Origin: Isosphaeraceae bacterium
GTDB taxonomy: Bacteria; Planctomycetota; Planctomycetia; Isosphaerales; Isosphaeraceae
Reading direction: 5' to 3'
Assembly (NCBI GenBank): GCA_025356475.1
Contig: JANXSX010000104.1
Location: forward strand, 1-63,408
DNA: 63,408 bases
The notes below the pieces were generated by a model. That model was not told the DNA's origin. It searched no databases and saw only the letters and a list, made by a program, of their open reading frames with translations. Of this stretch, positions 36,029 to 45,599 are shown one piece after another (position 1 is the first letter of the stretch; each line of letters opens with the position of its first letter). The position numbers and the translations under genes are program-made.

Positions 36029-36904
36029 TCACCAGATCAGATCGAGCACTGTCAGAGCGAGTAGCCCCGTGCTGATGGCGATGTTCACCTGGAAGAAGGC
36101 AATGTTCACCCGCGTCAGATCGTCAGGACGGACCAGGAGATGCTCATAAACCAGCAAAAGAGCGACAACGGCAATCCCGATAAAGTAGATCGTCCCCATC
36201 GGGTAACTCAGCCCAAGTAGAAGCAAGGCAATGACCATCACGGCATGGCAGGCGGCAGCGAGTCGTAAGGCGTTCTTGACCCCGAATCGACCAGGGATGC
36301 TATGAACGCCAGAATGCCGATCAAAGTCGGCGTCTTGACATGCGTAAATGATGTCGAAGCCAGCGACCCAGAAGAAGACCCCAAACCCTAGCCAGATCGG
36401 TGGCCAATCCATTCCGCCTCGGAGGGCAATCCAGGCTGAGATCGGGGCGAGCATCAGGGCCAACCCCAGCCAGAAGTGAACCAGACTCGTGAATCGCTTC
36501 GCATACGAGTAGCTGAGCAGCCATATCAGGACCGGAACGGAGAGGATCACGGGTAATCGATTGGGGAGAAATAAGGTGGTTGACGCGATGAATCCAATGG
36601 AACTGATCAACGTAAACAGGGCGACCGACCCGACTGAGAGCTGACCGGCGGGCAGGTGTCGACCCGCAGTCCGTGGATTATTCGCATCCATCTGGCGGTC
36701 GACCAGACGATTGAAAGCCATCCCTGCCGATCGGGCGAAGACCATGCAGAGTAAGATCCCTAACCAATCCTGGGCACGACCGCTCCAGCCTCCGTCACGA
36801 TGTGCGGCAAGCACGGCCCCCATCAAGGCGAACGGCAAGGCAAAGAGCGTGTGGCTGAACTTGATCATCCCCAGGAGATCGGCGACACGGCGAGCAATCT
36901 TCAT
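36029..36904 (-). CDS. UbiA-family prenyltransferase (MqnP-type)
   Basis: The 291-residue membrane enzyme is expected to prenylate 1,4-dihydroxy-6-naphthoate in the futalosine pathway (MqnP role), judged from its neighbours. Both Asp-rich UbiA motifs are present: NRLVDRQMDANNPRTAGR and the second, DIIYACQDADFDRHSGVHS. About eight helices can be counted. Its ATG overlaps the SDR stop (ATGA), so the two are translationally coupled. The length is usual for 4-hydroxybenzoate polyprenyltransferase-like proteins; use in ubiquinone synthesis is unlikely given the mqn genes. Confidence 0.9.
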   Translation of the reverse strand: MKIARRVADLLGMIKFSHTLFALPFALMGAVLAAHRDGGWSGRAQDWLGILLCMVFARSAGMAFNRLVDRQMDANNPRTAGRHLPAGQLSVGSVALFTLISSIGFIASTTLFLPNRLPVILSVPVLIWLLSYSYAKRFTSLVHFWLGLALMLAPISAWIALRGGMDWPPIWLGFGVFFWVAGFDIIYACQDADFDRHSGVHSIPGRFGVKNALRLAAACHAVMVIALLLLGLSYPMGTIYFIGIAVVALLLVYEHLLVRPDDLTRVNIAFFQVNIAISTGLLALTVLDLIW

Positions 36905-37755
36905 TTTGACGGTCTCGGGGCAACCTGCTGCTCGGCGGTGTGCTCAAAATACTTGAGTGAGGCGTTAACCAGTAAGTCACCAAGCCAGGGCCAGACCCGG
37001 AACAAGACTCCAAGGGCCCGCCAGGGGATCATGAACCGCCGCAAGGGTGTGATCCGTCGCTTAGGATGATCGATGAGTCTCACAATGCGTTTGGCGACAT
37101 CGTTGACTGATGCCGAGCTGAACCCAGGTGGCCTTGGTGCTTCCAGTCCTTGCCCTCCTTCAGGAATAAGTGAGCTGACCGCATTAAAGAATTCTGTGGC
37201 GACCGGTCCAGGCTCGACCAAACAAACCTTGACCCCTTTATGCTTGAGCTCGCGACGAAGCGCATCGTTCCAATAGCCAAGACCCGACTTTGTCGCCCCA
37301 TAGACACCCATGACGCCATTGGGAATTGCTGTGATTGAGGAGCCTATATTGATAATAGTCCCTTTGGTCGTGATCAGGTGCGGAAGTGCGTAGCGGGCCA
37401 GCAAGATCGGCGCGGTGAAGTTGACCTCAATCTGGTTCCGAAGCGCTTCGGGCTCCGACTTGTGGAACATCTCCGGCAGTCCGAATCCGGCGTTGTTGAT
37501 CAGCACATCCAAGCGTCCGAATCGTTCGATCACGGCGGCAATCAACCGATCGGTCTGGTCCGGATTGCCGAGGTCGATCGGGAATACGGCAACCTCGCCA
37601 CCGAGTTCATGGGCAAGTTGGTCGAGCCGATCCTGCCGTCGCGCCGTCAGGGCGAGCCGATAACCTTTCTGACTCAAGACACGAGCGATCTCTGCCCCGA
37701 TACCTGCCGAAGCCCCGGTGATCAAGGCGCATTTGGATGGGGTTTGCGTGCTCAT
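36901..37755 (-). CDS. Short-chain dehydrogenase/reductase inside the menaquinone operon
   Basis: The 284-residue protein starts at ATG 37755, overlapping the ubiX stop (ATGA), and its own stop overlaps the ubiA start (ATGA). It is a classical SDR: cofactor loop TGASAGIGAEIARVL, INNAG as LINNAGFGLP, catalytic Ser in NIGSSITAIPNG and YxxxK as YGATKSGLG. The C-terminus extends past the Rossmann fold with a hydrophobic segment (GVLFRVWPWLGDLL). No SDR step is part of the described futalosine pathway, so its substrate is unknown. Tight coupling on both sides suggests a role in quinone or prenyl metabolism. Confidence 0.88.
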   Translation of the reverse strand: MSTQTPSKCALITGASAGIGAEIARVLSQKGYRLALTARRQDRLDQLAHELGGEVAVFPIDLGNPDQTDRLIAAVIERFGRLDVLINNAGFGLPEMFHKSEPEALRNQIEVNFTAPILLARYALPHLITTKGTIINIGSSITAIPNGVMGVYGATKSGLGYWNDALRRELKHKGVKVCLVEPGPVATEFFNAVSSLIPEGGQGLEAPRPPGFSSASVNDVAKRIVRLIDHPKRRITPLRRFMIPWRALGVLFRVWPWLGDLLVNASLKYFEHTAEQQVAPRPSK

Positions 37756-38372
37756 GACTCGACCTGTTCCTTCCCCCAACGCTTCATCAGGTCGTTCTCG
37801 ACACCCAGTTGGTCGCAGATCCTCGCGACGACAAAATTGACCAAATCATCCAGTGTTTTGGGGTTGTTGTACCACCCTGGCATCGCCGGTAACACGATCG
37901 CCCCTGCTCGGGTAACTGCCAACATGTTCTCAAGATGGATTGGGCTCAGCGGGGTCTCGCGAGGTACGAGGATGAGCCTGCGTCGTTCCTTTAAATGAAC
38001 ATCGGCTGCACGAGTCACCAAGTTCGTGGTGATCCCATGGGCGATCGACGCCAAGGTACTCATGCTACACGGGCAGACGACCATTCCCGCCGTTCGAAAT
38101 GAGCCACTCGCAATCCCCGCTCCGAAATCGGCCTGATGATGATAGATGAGCTTGCCCGGGCCGAGTTCGCCAAACACCTTGGAGTCGAAGTGGCTGAGGG
38201 AAATGGAGATCCCTAGCTCCTGTCGGATCACGGTCGCGGCGCTCGTACTGATCGTCAGATGTGTGGTTCGACCCGACCGGCAAAGGACCTCGAGCAGCCG
38301 AACCGCATAGGGAGCGCCACTCGCTCCTGTAATTCCGACGACGAACGGCAAGGAAGAGGAATCGTCCGACAT
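37752..38372 (-). CDS. ubiX: Flavin prenyltransferase UbiX
   Basis: The 206-residue enzyme prenylates FMN to the prFMN cofactor needed by UbiD-type decarboxylases. Motifs are VGITGASGAPYAVRLLEVL, the phosphate-binding MVVCPCSMSTLASIAHG, a KERRRLILVPRETPLSPIHL loop and MPGWYNNPKTLDDLV. Length is normal. Its ATG overlaps the ubiE stop by one base (TGATG). The partner UbiD is encoded divergently at 39.3 kb. In futalosine organisms this protein is sometimes called MqnM. Confidence 0.93.
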   Translation of the reverse strand: MSDDSSSLPFVVGITGASGAPYAVRLLEVLCRSGRTTHLTISTSAATVIRQELGISISLSHFDSKVFGELGPGKLIYHHQADFGAGIASGSFRTAGMVVCPCSMSTLASIAHGITTNLVTRAADVHLKERRRLILVPRETPLSPIHLENMLAVTRAGAIVLPAMPGWYNNPKTLDDLVNFVVARICDQLGVENDLMKRWGKEQVES

Positions 38373-39124
38373 CAGATCCCCTCGTTCGGCTTAACCCCGA
38401 CGTAGAGAGTCGCGATCCCAAACGTCAGAGGATACTGTTTGACCTCAGTCAGACCCCGGGAAGTCAGCAAATCCACCATCGTCTGGCCGTCGGGAAACTC
38501 CATGACACTCTGAGGGAGGTATGAGTATGCGTCATGGTCGTTGGGAGCCAAGGCCTGCCCGACCCTCGGTAGGATATGCTTGAAGAAGCCGAGGTAGACC
38601 CGACCCATGACCACGCCTCGGGGACGCGAAAACTCCAGGATCGCCACCTTGCCAAGCGGCTTGGTGACTCGGATCATCTCGTCGATCCCCAAAGCGGTGT
38701 TGGCAACATTCCGAAGGCCGAACGCGACGGTTACCACGCCAAACATATTACTCGGAAGCGGAAGGCGCTGCGTGTCACCTTCGATCAAGGTCACGTTGTC
38801 GGCCGCTCCCGCTTTCTTAAGCTTGGCATTGCCGATGGCCAGCATCTCGTGGCAAAAGTCGGTACCAATCACAGGGCACTGGCCCTTGGCTGCCTTGTGG
38901 TAGGCAAGCGCAAGGTCCGCTGTTCCCGTGCAACAATCGAGGATTGGAACGCCGGGCTCGGGGGGAACCATGCGGATCGTGAATCGACGCCACAACGTGT
39001 CGATGTTGAAGCTAAGGACGTGGTTGAGCAAGTCGTAACGGCTGGCGATCGAGGCGAACATTGCCTTGACCCGCTCGCCGGACTTGTCGACCAATGGTGG
39101 CTCGGGAGCAATTTGCAACGACAT
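38372..39124 (-). CDS. ubiE: Demethylmenaquinone methyltransferase (UbiE/MenG)
   Basis: The 250-residue SAM methyltransferase performs the last menaquinone step. The start is ATG 39124 (MSLQIAPEPPLVDKSGERVK); a TTG at 39178 would add 18 residues. The family N-terminus MFASIASRYDLLNHVLS, motif I ILDCCTGTADLAL, and AFGLRNVAN and ILEFSRP signatures are present. It is the first gene of the leftward operon, 84 bases downstream of a perfect TATAAT. Confidence 0.93.
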   Translation of the reverse strand: MSLQIAPEPPLVDKSGERVKAMFASIASRYDLLNHVLSFNIDTLWRRFTIRMVPPEPGVPILDCCTGTADLALAYHKAAKGQCPVIGTDFCHEMLAIGNAKLKKAGAADNVTLIEGDTQRLPLPSNMFGVVTVAFGLRNVANTALGIDEMIRVTKPLGKVAILEFSRPRGVVMGRVYLGFFKHILPRVGQALAPNDHDAYSYLPQSVMEFPDGQTMVDLLTSRGLTEVKQYPLTFGIATLYVGVKPNEGI

Positions 39125-39195
39125 GGAAACCAGGGGACAAGGGCGAATGGTCTCTGAATCTGGACGTAGTTTAGGCAATGAAGCGTCTGGCGGCC

Positions 39196-39233
39196 ACGAC
39201 CAGGGATATTATACCAGGCATGGTCGTTCTCAA
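39196..39233 (-). promoter_or_regulatory. ubiE operon promoter with operator-like palindrome
   Basis: On the minus strand a perfect TATAAT (39213-39208) is preceded by TTGAGA (39233-39228) at a short 14-base spacing. An inverted repeat, ACGACCA (39196-39202) and TGGTCGT (39221-39227), is centred on the -10 box, a typical repressor-site arrangement. Read rightward, TATTAT overlaps the same place and could serve ubiD at 39284. CCAGGGAT next to it recurs in the mqnA promoter. Confidence 0.45.
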
Positions 39234-39283
39234 CGAATGACCTAAAATGAACTACGAGGCGGGAATTCCATGCCAAGAGGTAC

Positions 39284-41122
39284 ATGCGTCTGATGGGCTA
39301 TCGCAACCTGGCGGAATGTGTCCGAGACCTGGCCAAGCATGGTCAACTCGTGGAAATCGACCTTGAGATCGATCCCAACCTGGAAGCCTCGGCCCTCCAG
39401 CGCAGGCTTTACGAGGTAGGGGGCCCGGCGGTCCTGCTGAAAAACGTCAAGGGCTGCCGCTTCCCCATGCTCGGTAACCTGTACGGGACAATCGACCGGA
39501 CGCGATTCCTCTTCCGCGACACGTTAGAGGCGGTCCGCCACCTGGTGGAACTCAAAGTCGCTCCTCCCGAGGGCCTCAAGCACCCCTGGCGATATCGCAA
39601 CGTGCCGTGGACCGCGCTCCACCTTCTCCCCAAATCGGTGACTCGTGGGCCGATTCTTGCCCATCAAACGACAATCGCCCATCTGCCGCAACTCAAGTCG
39701 TGGCCTATGGATGGAGGGGCTTTCATTACGCTCCCCCAGGTCTATTCCGAGGACCCAGAAAGGCCCGGGCTGGCGAAATCGAACCTGGGCATGTACCGAG
39801 TCCAGCTCTCGGGGAACAGCTACGCACCTAACGCAGAGGTAGGGCTCCATTATCAGTTGCATCGCGGGATTGGCGTCCATCACCATGCTGCGATCAAGCG
39901 CGGTGAACCTCTCAAAGTGAACATATTCGTCGGCGGTCCACCTGTGATGGCGGTCGCTGCCGTGATGCCCTTGCCCGAGGGTCTTCCGGAGCTGAGCTTC
40001 GCAGGGGCACTTGGGGGACGTCGGGTCCAGATGGTCCGCGTGCCCGGGCAGTTGCCAATGCCTGCCGAAGCCGATTTCTGCATTGTCGGCACGATTGATC
40101 CGGGCGTACGGAAGCCCGAGGGACCCTTTGGCGACCACCTGGGCTACTACGCGTTAACTCATGACTTTCCAGTCCTCAAGGTTGAGAAGGTCTACCATCG
40201 ACCGGGTGCGATCTGGCCTTTTACCTCCGTAGGGCGACCTCCTCAGGAGGATACCTCATTCGGCGAGTTGATCCATGAGCTGACTGGACCTCTGATACCG
40301 ACGGTCATCCCGGGCGTGCATGGGGTGAATGCCGTCGATGCAGCCGGCGTCCACCCGCTCCTGCTCGCGATTGGAAGCGAGCGTTACGTTCCTTACGCTC
40401 AGAGTCGGCGTCCACAGGAGCTTCTAACCCAGTCGAATGCGATCTTGGGGCAGGGGCAAATGTCGCTCGCCAAGTACCTGATGATCGTCGCCCGGGACGA
40501 TGGTCCCAACTTGGATGTGCATGACGTCGCCGCATTCCTTCGACACCTGTTGGAGCGAATCGACTGGCGGAACGACTTGCACTTCCAGACCCGGACAACG
40601 ATGGACACGCTCGACTATTCGGGGCACGGGTTCAACCAAGGGTCGAAGGTTGTGATGGTCGCCACCGGGCCAAAGCGTCGTGAGTTGCCTACCCAGATTC
40701 CGAGTGAATTCAACATGCCGGACGGTTTTCATTCGCCACGAGTCGGCCTGCCGGGAGTCCTCGTTGTCAACTCACCGAAATACCGACTCGAAGGGGGGGA
40801 TGCAGCCAAGTTCGCTCGCTTTTTCGGCCCGGACGATTCCATCAAGGCTTTCCCGCTTGTCATTCTGGCCGATGATGGCGAGTTCACAGCCCGATCGCTC
40901 AAGAACCTTCTCTGGGTGACCTTCACCAGGTCAAATCCAGCCGCAGACATTGAGGGGATCGGATCGTTTACTGATCAAAAGCACTGGGGATGTGACGGAC
41001 CCCTCGTCATCGATGCGCGGATCAAACCTCACCACGCCCCGCCGCTTGTCGATGATCCCGACATTGAAAAGCGTATTGATGCCTTGGGGGCTCGAGGGGG
41101 ACCCTTGCACGGAATCCTCTAG
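39284..41122 (+). CDS. UbiD-family prFMN-dependent decarboxylase (MqnL-type)
   Basis: The 612-residue protein starts at ATG 39284 and is divergent from the ubiE operon. Its UbiD features include AECVRDLAKHGQLVEIDLEI, VGLHYQLHRGIGVHHHAAI, FEGPFGDHLGYY-like KPEGPFGDHLGYYAL and SLKNLLWVTFTRSNPAADIEG. It is longer than E. coli UbiD (about 500). With UbiX it should decarboxylate the prenylated dihydroxynaphthoate intermediate. Its last four bases overlap the convergent FAD protein gene. Confidence 0.9.
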   Translation: MRLMGYRNLAECVRDLAKHGQLVEIDLEIDPNLEASALQRRLYEVGGPAVLLKNVKGCRFPMLGNLYGTIDRTRFLFRDTLEAVRHLVELKVAPPEGLKHPWRYRNVPWTALHLLPKSVTRGPILAHQTTIAHLPQLKSWPMDGGAFITLPQVYSEDPERPGLAKSNLGMYRVQLSGNSYAPNAEVGLHYQLHRGIGVHHHAAIKRGEPLKVNIFVGGPPVMAVAAVMPLPEGLPELSFAGALGGRRVQMVRVPGQLPMPAEADFCIVGTIDPGVRKPEGPFGDHLGYYALTHDFPVLKVEKVYHRPGAIWPFTSVGRPPQEDTSFGELIHELTGPLIPTVIPGVHGVNAVDAAGVHPLLLAIGSERYVPYAQSRRPQELLTQSNAILGQGQMSLAKYLMIVARDDGPNLDVHDVAAFLRHLLERIDWRNDLHFQTRTTMDTLDYSGHGFNQGSKVVMVATGPKRRELPTQIPSEFNMPDGFHSPRVGLPGVLVVNSPKYRLEGGDAAKFARFFGPDDSIKAFPLVILADDGEFTARSLKNLLWVTFTRSNPAADIEGIGSFTDQKHWGCDGPLVIDARIKPHHAPPLVDDPDIEKRIDALGARGGPLHGIL

Positions 41123-42387
41123 CCGACCTTGGGGTGGGGCTGTTGGACTTTCGCGAGTGTCGCCAGCGAGACTGGCCCTAGGGGAGGTCGCAGCGAGACA
41201 TCTGTCCAACCAAACAAGAACGTCGTTGCTGCCCCACAGACCTTAGCCTGGCATGGTCCCATGCCGCATCGTGTTTGCAATTTCGCGGATGTAAAGTTTG
41301 AATAATTCACAAGTGCGGAATATTTCACATCTTCACAGCGGCAGACAATCGTGTCCGGGGTAGCAAGCTTTTTGAGTTCGTCACGAAGCGCGAAGGAGTG
41401 GGCAAGAACGGTCGCGAACTCGCGATCCTTGGTCCGTTTGGGGATAAGTTCACGCGCTTTGTCGACCTGTCCACTTGCCAAAAGACCGGCGATCTCCCCC
41501 TCGACAAGGGCGCACGCTAACCCGCCGATGCCGATGGATTCGCCGACTGAGACGACTCGAGCCTGGACAGGCTTGGTGGGATGAGGATCGGAGTCATCGC
41601 AGGTTTGGATCCCTGAGCCCAAGAAACCTGCCAACTCTGAGTTAGGGACAAGGCCGAACCCACACGCGAGGTAATCGCACACAACCTGCCAGGTCGACCG
41701 TCCATTCGTCAGTCGGATCGATTCCAAATGCTCATGTCCTAATGCCTCAACAGGCCAGGTGCCTGTCCGGTACGGAATGCCCTTGGTCTCAGCACGCAGG
41801 GCAAGGGCCTGGCGGCGCTTGACGGCGTCACGTGCAACAGCAAGCCCGAAGGACCCGAGCCGCCAGAGCGGTGCCTGTTCGGCGATGAGTGCAACGTGGG
41901 CACCACGCGACTTGAGGAAGGCGGCGACCGCGACCAGGAGCGGACCTGAGCCGGCGACGACCACGGTTTTGCCTTCGATCGGCAGACCTGACTTGACTAG
42001 GGCCTGGAGCCCACCGGCCCCCATCACATTCGGCAAAGTCCAACCTGGGAACGGCAGGAACAGCTCACGAGCCCCAGTTGCGAGGATCAAGTGATGATAT
42101 CCAAGTTCAATCGGTTCGCCGTCGCGTTCACCGAGCAGCGAGTTCTCACTGGCTTGACCAACGATTCGTGTCCCGGCGATGAAGTCGAACTCGGCGGAGC
42201 GGATGCGTTCGAACCAGATCTTAGACTCGTCAGACTTGGGCTTGAGTTTCTCATTCCGCCAGATCTGACCACCAAGGTCGGGGTTATCGTCGACAACCCC
42301 GACCCGGACGCCCGATTGTGACGCCCGAACGGCAGCCGCCATGCCGGCGGGTCCTGCTCCCACGATCAGGACATCATACATTTCCAT
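41119..42387 (-). CDS. D-hydroxyproline dehydrogenase, FAD/NAD-type subunit with BFD-like [2Fe-2S] domain
   Basis: The 422-residue protein starts at ATG 42387 (MEMYDVLIVGAGPAGMAAAV). It is a HcnB/OoxA/LhpF-type flavoprotein: N-terminal Rossmann GAGPAGMAAA, a second NAD loop VVVAGSGPLLVAVA, and a C-terminal BFD-like cluster domain with VCRCEDV and CGMGPCQAKVCG. In hydroxyproline-degrading bacteria it pairs with a small ferredoxin-like subunit and a DAO-type subunit, which are encoded immediately upstream. The start overlaps the small subunit gene by 14 bases. Opine or other amino-acid oxidase use is an alternative. Confidence 0.85.
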   Translation of the reverse strand: MEMYDVLIVGAGPAGMAAAVRASQSGVRVGVVDDNPDLGGQIWRNEKLKPKSDESKIWFERIRSAEFDFIAGTRIVGQASENSLLGERDGEPIELGYHHLILATGARELFLPFPGWTLPNVMGAGGLQALVKSGLPIEGKTVVVAGSGPLLVAVAAFLKSRGAHVALIAEQAPLWRLGSFGLAVARDAVKRRQALALRAETKGIPYRTGTWPVEALGHEHLESIRLTNGRSTWQVVCDYLACGFGLVPNSELAGFLGSGIQTCDDSDPHPTKPVQARVVSVGESIGIGGLACALVEGEIAGLLASGQVDKARELIPKRTKDREFATVLAHSFALRDELKKLATPDTIVCRCEDVKYSALVNYSNFTSAKLQTRCGMGPCQAKVCGAATTFLFGWTDVSLRPPLGPVSLATLAKVQQPHPKVG

Positions 42388-42628
42388 TGGTAATAATCTC
42401 CATGCCTTCACGCGAGAGAGCTTGGCATGCGAGTCGATGCGGCAGGCCGTCGATCGTGACCCGGCACTCGTAGCAGATCCCCATTCCGCAGAGTGGCCCA
42501 CGCGGTTGGCCACTGACCGAGCGGCGTGTCGATCTCTGGCCCAATGCCAAGATGGCGGCGGCAACCGAGGTCCCTGCGGCCACCTCAACACGCTGATTAT
42601 CGATCCTGATGACCAGTCGATCAGCCAT
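42374..42628 (-). CDS. Small (2Fe-2S) subunit of D-hydroxyproline dehydrogenase
   Basis: The 84-residue protein starts at ATG 42628 (MADRLVIRIDNQRVEVAAGT). It has the Fer2_4 pattern seen in HcnA/LhpE-type subunits: QPRGPLCGMGICYECRVTID provides three cysteines and a later LACQA the fourth. It carries electrons between the two flavoprotein subunits. It overlaps the DAO-type gene by eight bases and the next gene by 14, so all three are translated as a unit. Confidence 0.88.
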   Translation of the reverse strand: MADRLVIRIDNQRVEVAAGTSVAAAILALGQRSTRRSVSGQPRGPLCGMGICYECRVTIDGLPHRLACQALSREGMEIITNGNV

Positions 42629-43744
42629 GATGGGCCATGTCACGCGAGGGAAAATAGGGTTCGGGAGCAATCGCCGAGGTCCGTCCGGCGAGCGAGTCGG
42701 CGATCAGTTCGGCAGTCCCCATCGCGGTCGTGATGCCGAGCCCCTCATGTCCTGTTGCGAGTAAGAGCCCAGGAATGGAAGGGTGGGGGCCGATCAGCGG
42801 TAGCGAATCCGGAGTAGCCGCTCGGAATCCAGTCCAGGCGCGAATCGCTGAGATCTTGGCCAGGCCCGGCATATACTCAAAGCTGCGATCGATCATGCGT
42901 TTAAGTAAGGGACCGTCGATCTCGGAATGGTCAACTCCGAACTGGCGGGATGAACCGAGCAGGAGTTGGCCAGTGGGACGAGGCTGGACGTTGAACGCAA
43001 CCGAGTCTTGATCCGATCCATGAGCACTTTTCAGGTAGCCCAACTCCAGGATCTGATGATGGACAAATCCTGAATATCGATCGGTGATGATCAGATGACC
43101 TTTACGCGGTCGGATCTCCAGCCCGGGGATGAGTGCTCGCCCGCCACATCCTCCTGCGTAAATCACGGTATCCGACTCGATGATCACGTCGCGTTTTGAA
43201 GGAAGCGTCGCTTTCACGGTGCGATCGAGACCGATCGCGGTGACGGTTCCATATACCAAGGTCGTGCCCCGAGTTTGGGCCTGTGCAAGCATCCATTTCG
43301 TGGCGACCGGCGGATAGACAACCCTATCTCCCGGGAGCCTCAAGCCGCCTGCCAGTCCAGGACGTAGATTCGGCTCGAAGGTGGTTAAGCCTCCAGGATC
43401 GAGGATCTCGGCGGGCAAGCCCCTTGATGTGAAGTATTGGTGCTTGCGTTCGACTTCGGCCATCTCATCCACATCAGCCGCAACCCAGAGGGTGCCGCAC
43501 CGGTCGTACTCCGCCTCGATAGGAAGCTCAGGTGCAAGCTGCTCCCAGAGTTGTTGCGAATAGTTGCAAAGCGAAAATTGGGCGGCGGAATCGTCCATTA
43601 CGGGGATGTGCCCCATGCCCGCTGCGGTCGCGCCTCCACCGATCACTCCGGACTCGACCACGGTCACGTGGTGGCCATCACGGCTAAGCGAGCGAGCCAG
43701 AGCCGCTCCAACGATCCCCGCGCCGATGATTACGACGCGTTGGC

Positions 43745-43748
<4 letters not shown>
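42621..43748 (-). CDS. DAO-type FAD oxidoreductase (D-hydroxyproline dehydrogenase catalytic subunit)
   Basis: The 375-residue protein starts at ATG 43748, overlapping the epimerase stop (ATGA). The FAD motif is VVIIGAGIVGAALARSLSRD; RPRKGHLIITDR and the late GHEGLGITTAMGTAELIADS close the cofactor site. It is the glycine-oxidase/D-amino-acid-dehydrogenase family member that oxidises cis-4-hydroxy-D-proline to the pyrroline carboxylate in LhpB-type systems. The specificity is inferred from the epimerase and deaminase genes next to it. Confidence 0.88.
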
Positions 43749-44679
<931 letters not shown>

Positions 44680-44683
<4 letters not shown>

Positions 44684-45597
44684 GCCCCAGCCCCGATAAT
44701 CGAGGCGTCGGGTCGAGTGGCGATCGCCTCGCGGATCACGGCCAGCACTTCCTCACGTTCAGCCCCTGCCAGAACAAGCCGAGGTGCGCGAACGGTCTCA
44801 CTACCGAGTCCGCACTCGGCTTCTGCAAGCTTGATGCATTGGACGAGGGTCGGGATCGTGTCAAGGTGAAGCAGGGGAGTGTACCAGCGATAGACGGCAC
44901 GTGCTTCTTCCCAGCGTCCGGCTTTCGCGAGATCCCAGAGGAGTCTGTTTTCAGCAGGGAAGGCGTTGACCAGGCCCGAGACCCAGCCTTCGGCTCCGAG
45001 GACCAGGCTCTCCAGGATCAGATCATCGACGCCGCAGAAAAGAATGTAACGATCCCCAACGACGTTGCGGAGGTCCGTGATCCGCCGGGGATTTTCGGAT
45101 GACTCTTTGATCGCTATCAGGGTCGGTTCATCGGCCAGGTCCGAAAACATGGCTGGTGTGATATCCACGCCATAGGAAACGGGGTTGTTGTAACACATGA
45201 TCGGTAGTCCACTCGCGTTGGCGACCGCCCGGAAGTGGGCGATCGTCTCGCGGGGGTTGGACTTATAGACCATGCCCGGGAGTACCATAAGGCCATTGAT
45301 GCCGAGGGCCTCGGCATCATTGGAGAACTTACATGCGTTGGCTGTGGTGCATTCGGCGACTCCCGACAAGACGGGAACCCGGCCCGCGACATGGGCGACA
45401 GTTGCCTTCAAGATCTCGCGCTTTTCACTCGCTTCCAACGAACAATTCTCGCCCACCGTCCCGAGCATGATCAGGCCGTCAATCCCGGCGTCGAGCATCG
45501 CGTCGAGGTGGGCGAGGGTCGCCTTCATGTCGATCGATTGGTCGGAATGGAACTGGGTGGTGGACGCAGGAAAAACACCTTGCCAATCGACGGACAT
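44680..45597 (-). CDS. DHDPS-family protein, probable pyrroline-4-hydroxy-2-carboxylate deaminase
   Basis: The 305-residue protein starts at ATG 45597, two bases after the stop of the giant dehydrogenase gene; a TTG six bases upstream is possible. It is a class I aldolase of the DapA/NanA superfamily: GTVGENCSLE, the Tyr in IMCYNNPVSYG, the Schiff-base Lys in LIAIKESSENP and a GAEGWVSG loop. In hydroxyproline operons this member (LhpC-type) converts pyrroline-4-hydroxy-2-carboxylate to alpha-ketoglutarate semialdehyde. Dihydrodipicolinate synthase is less likely here. Confidence 0.88.
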
Positions 45598-45599
45598 GA

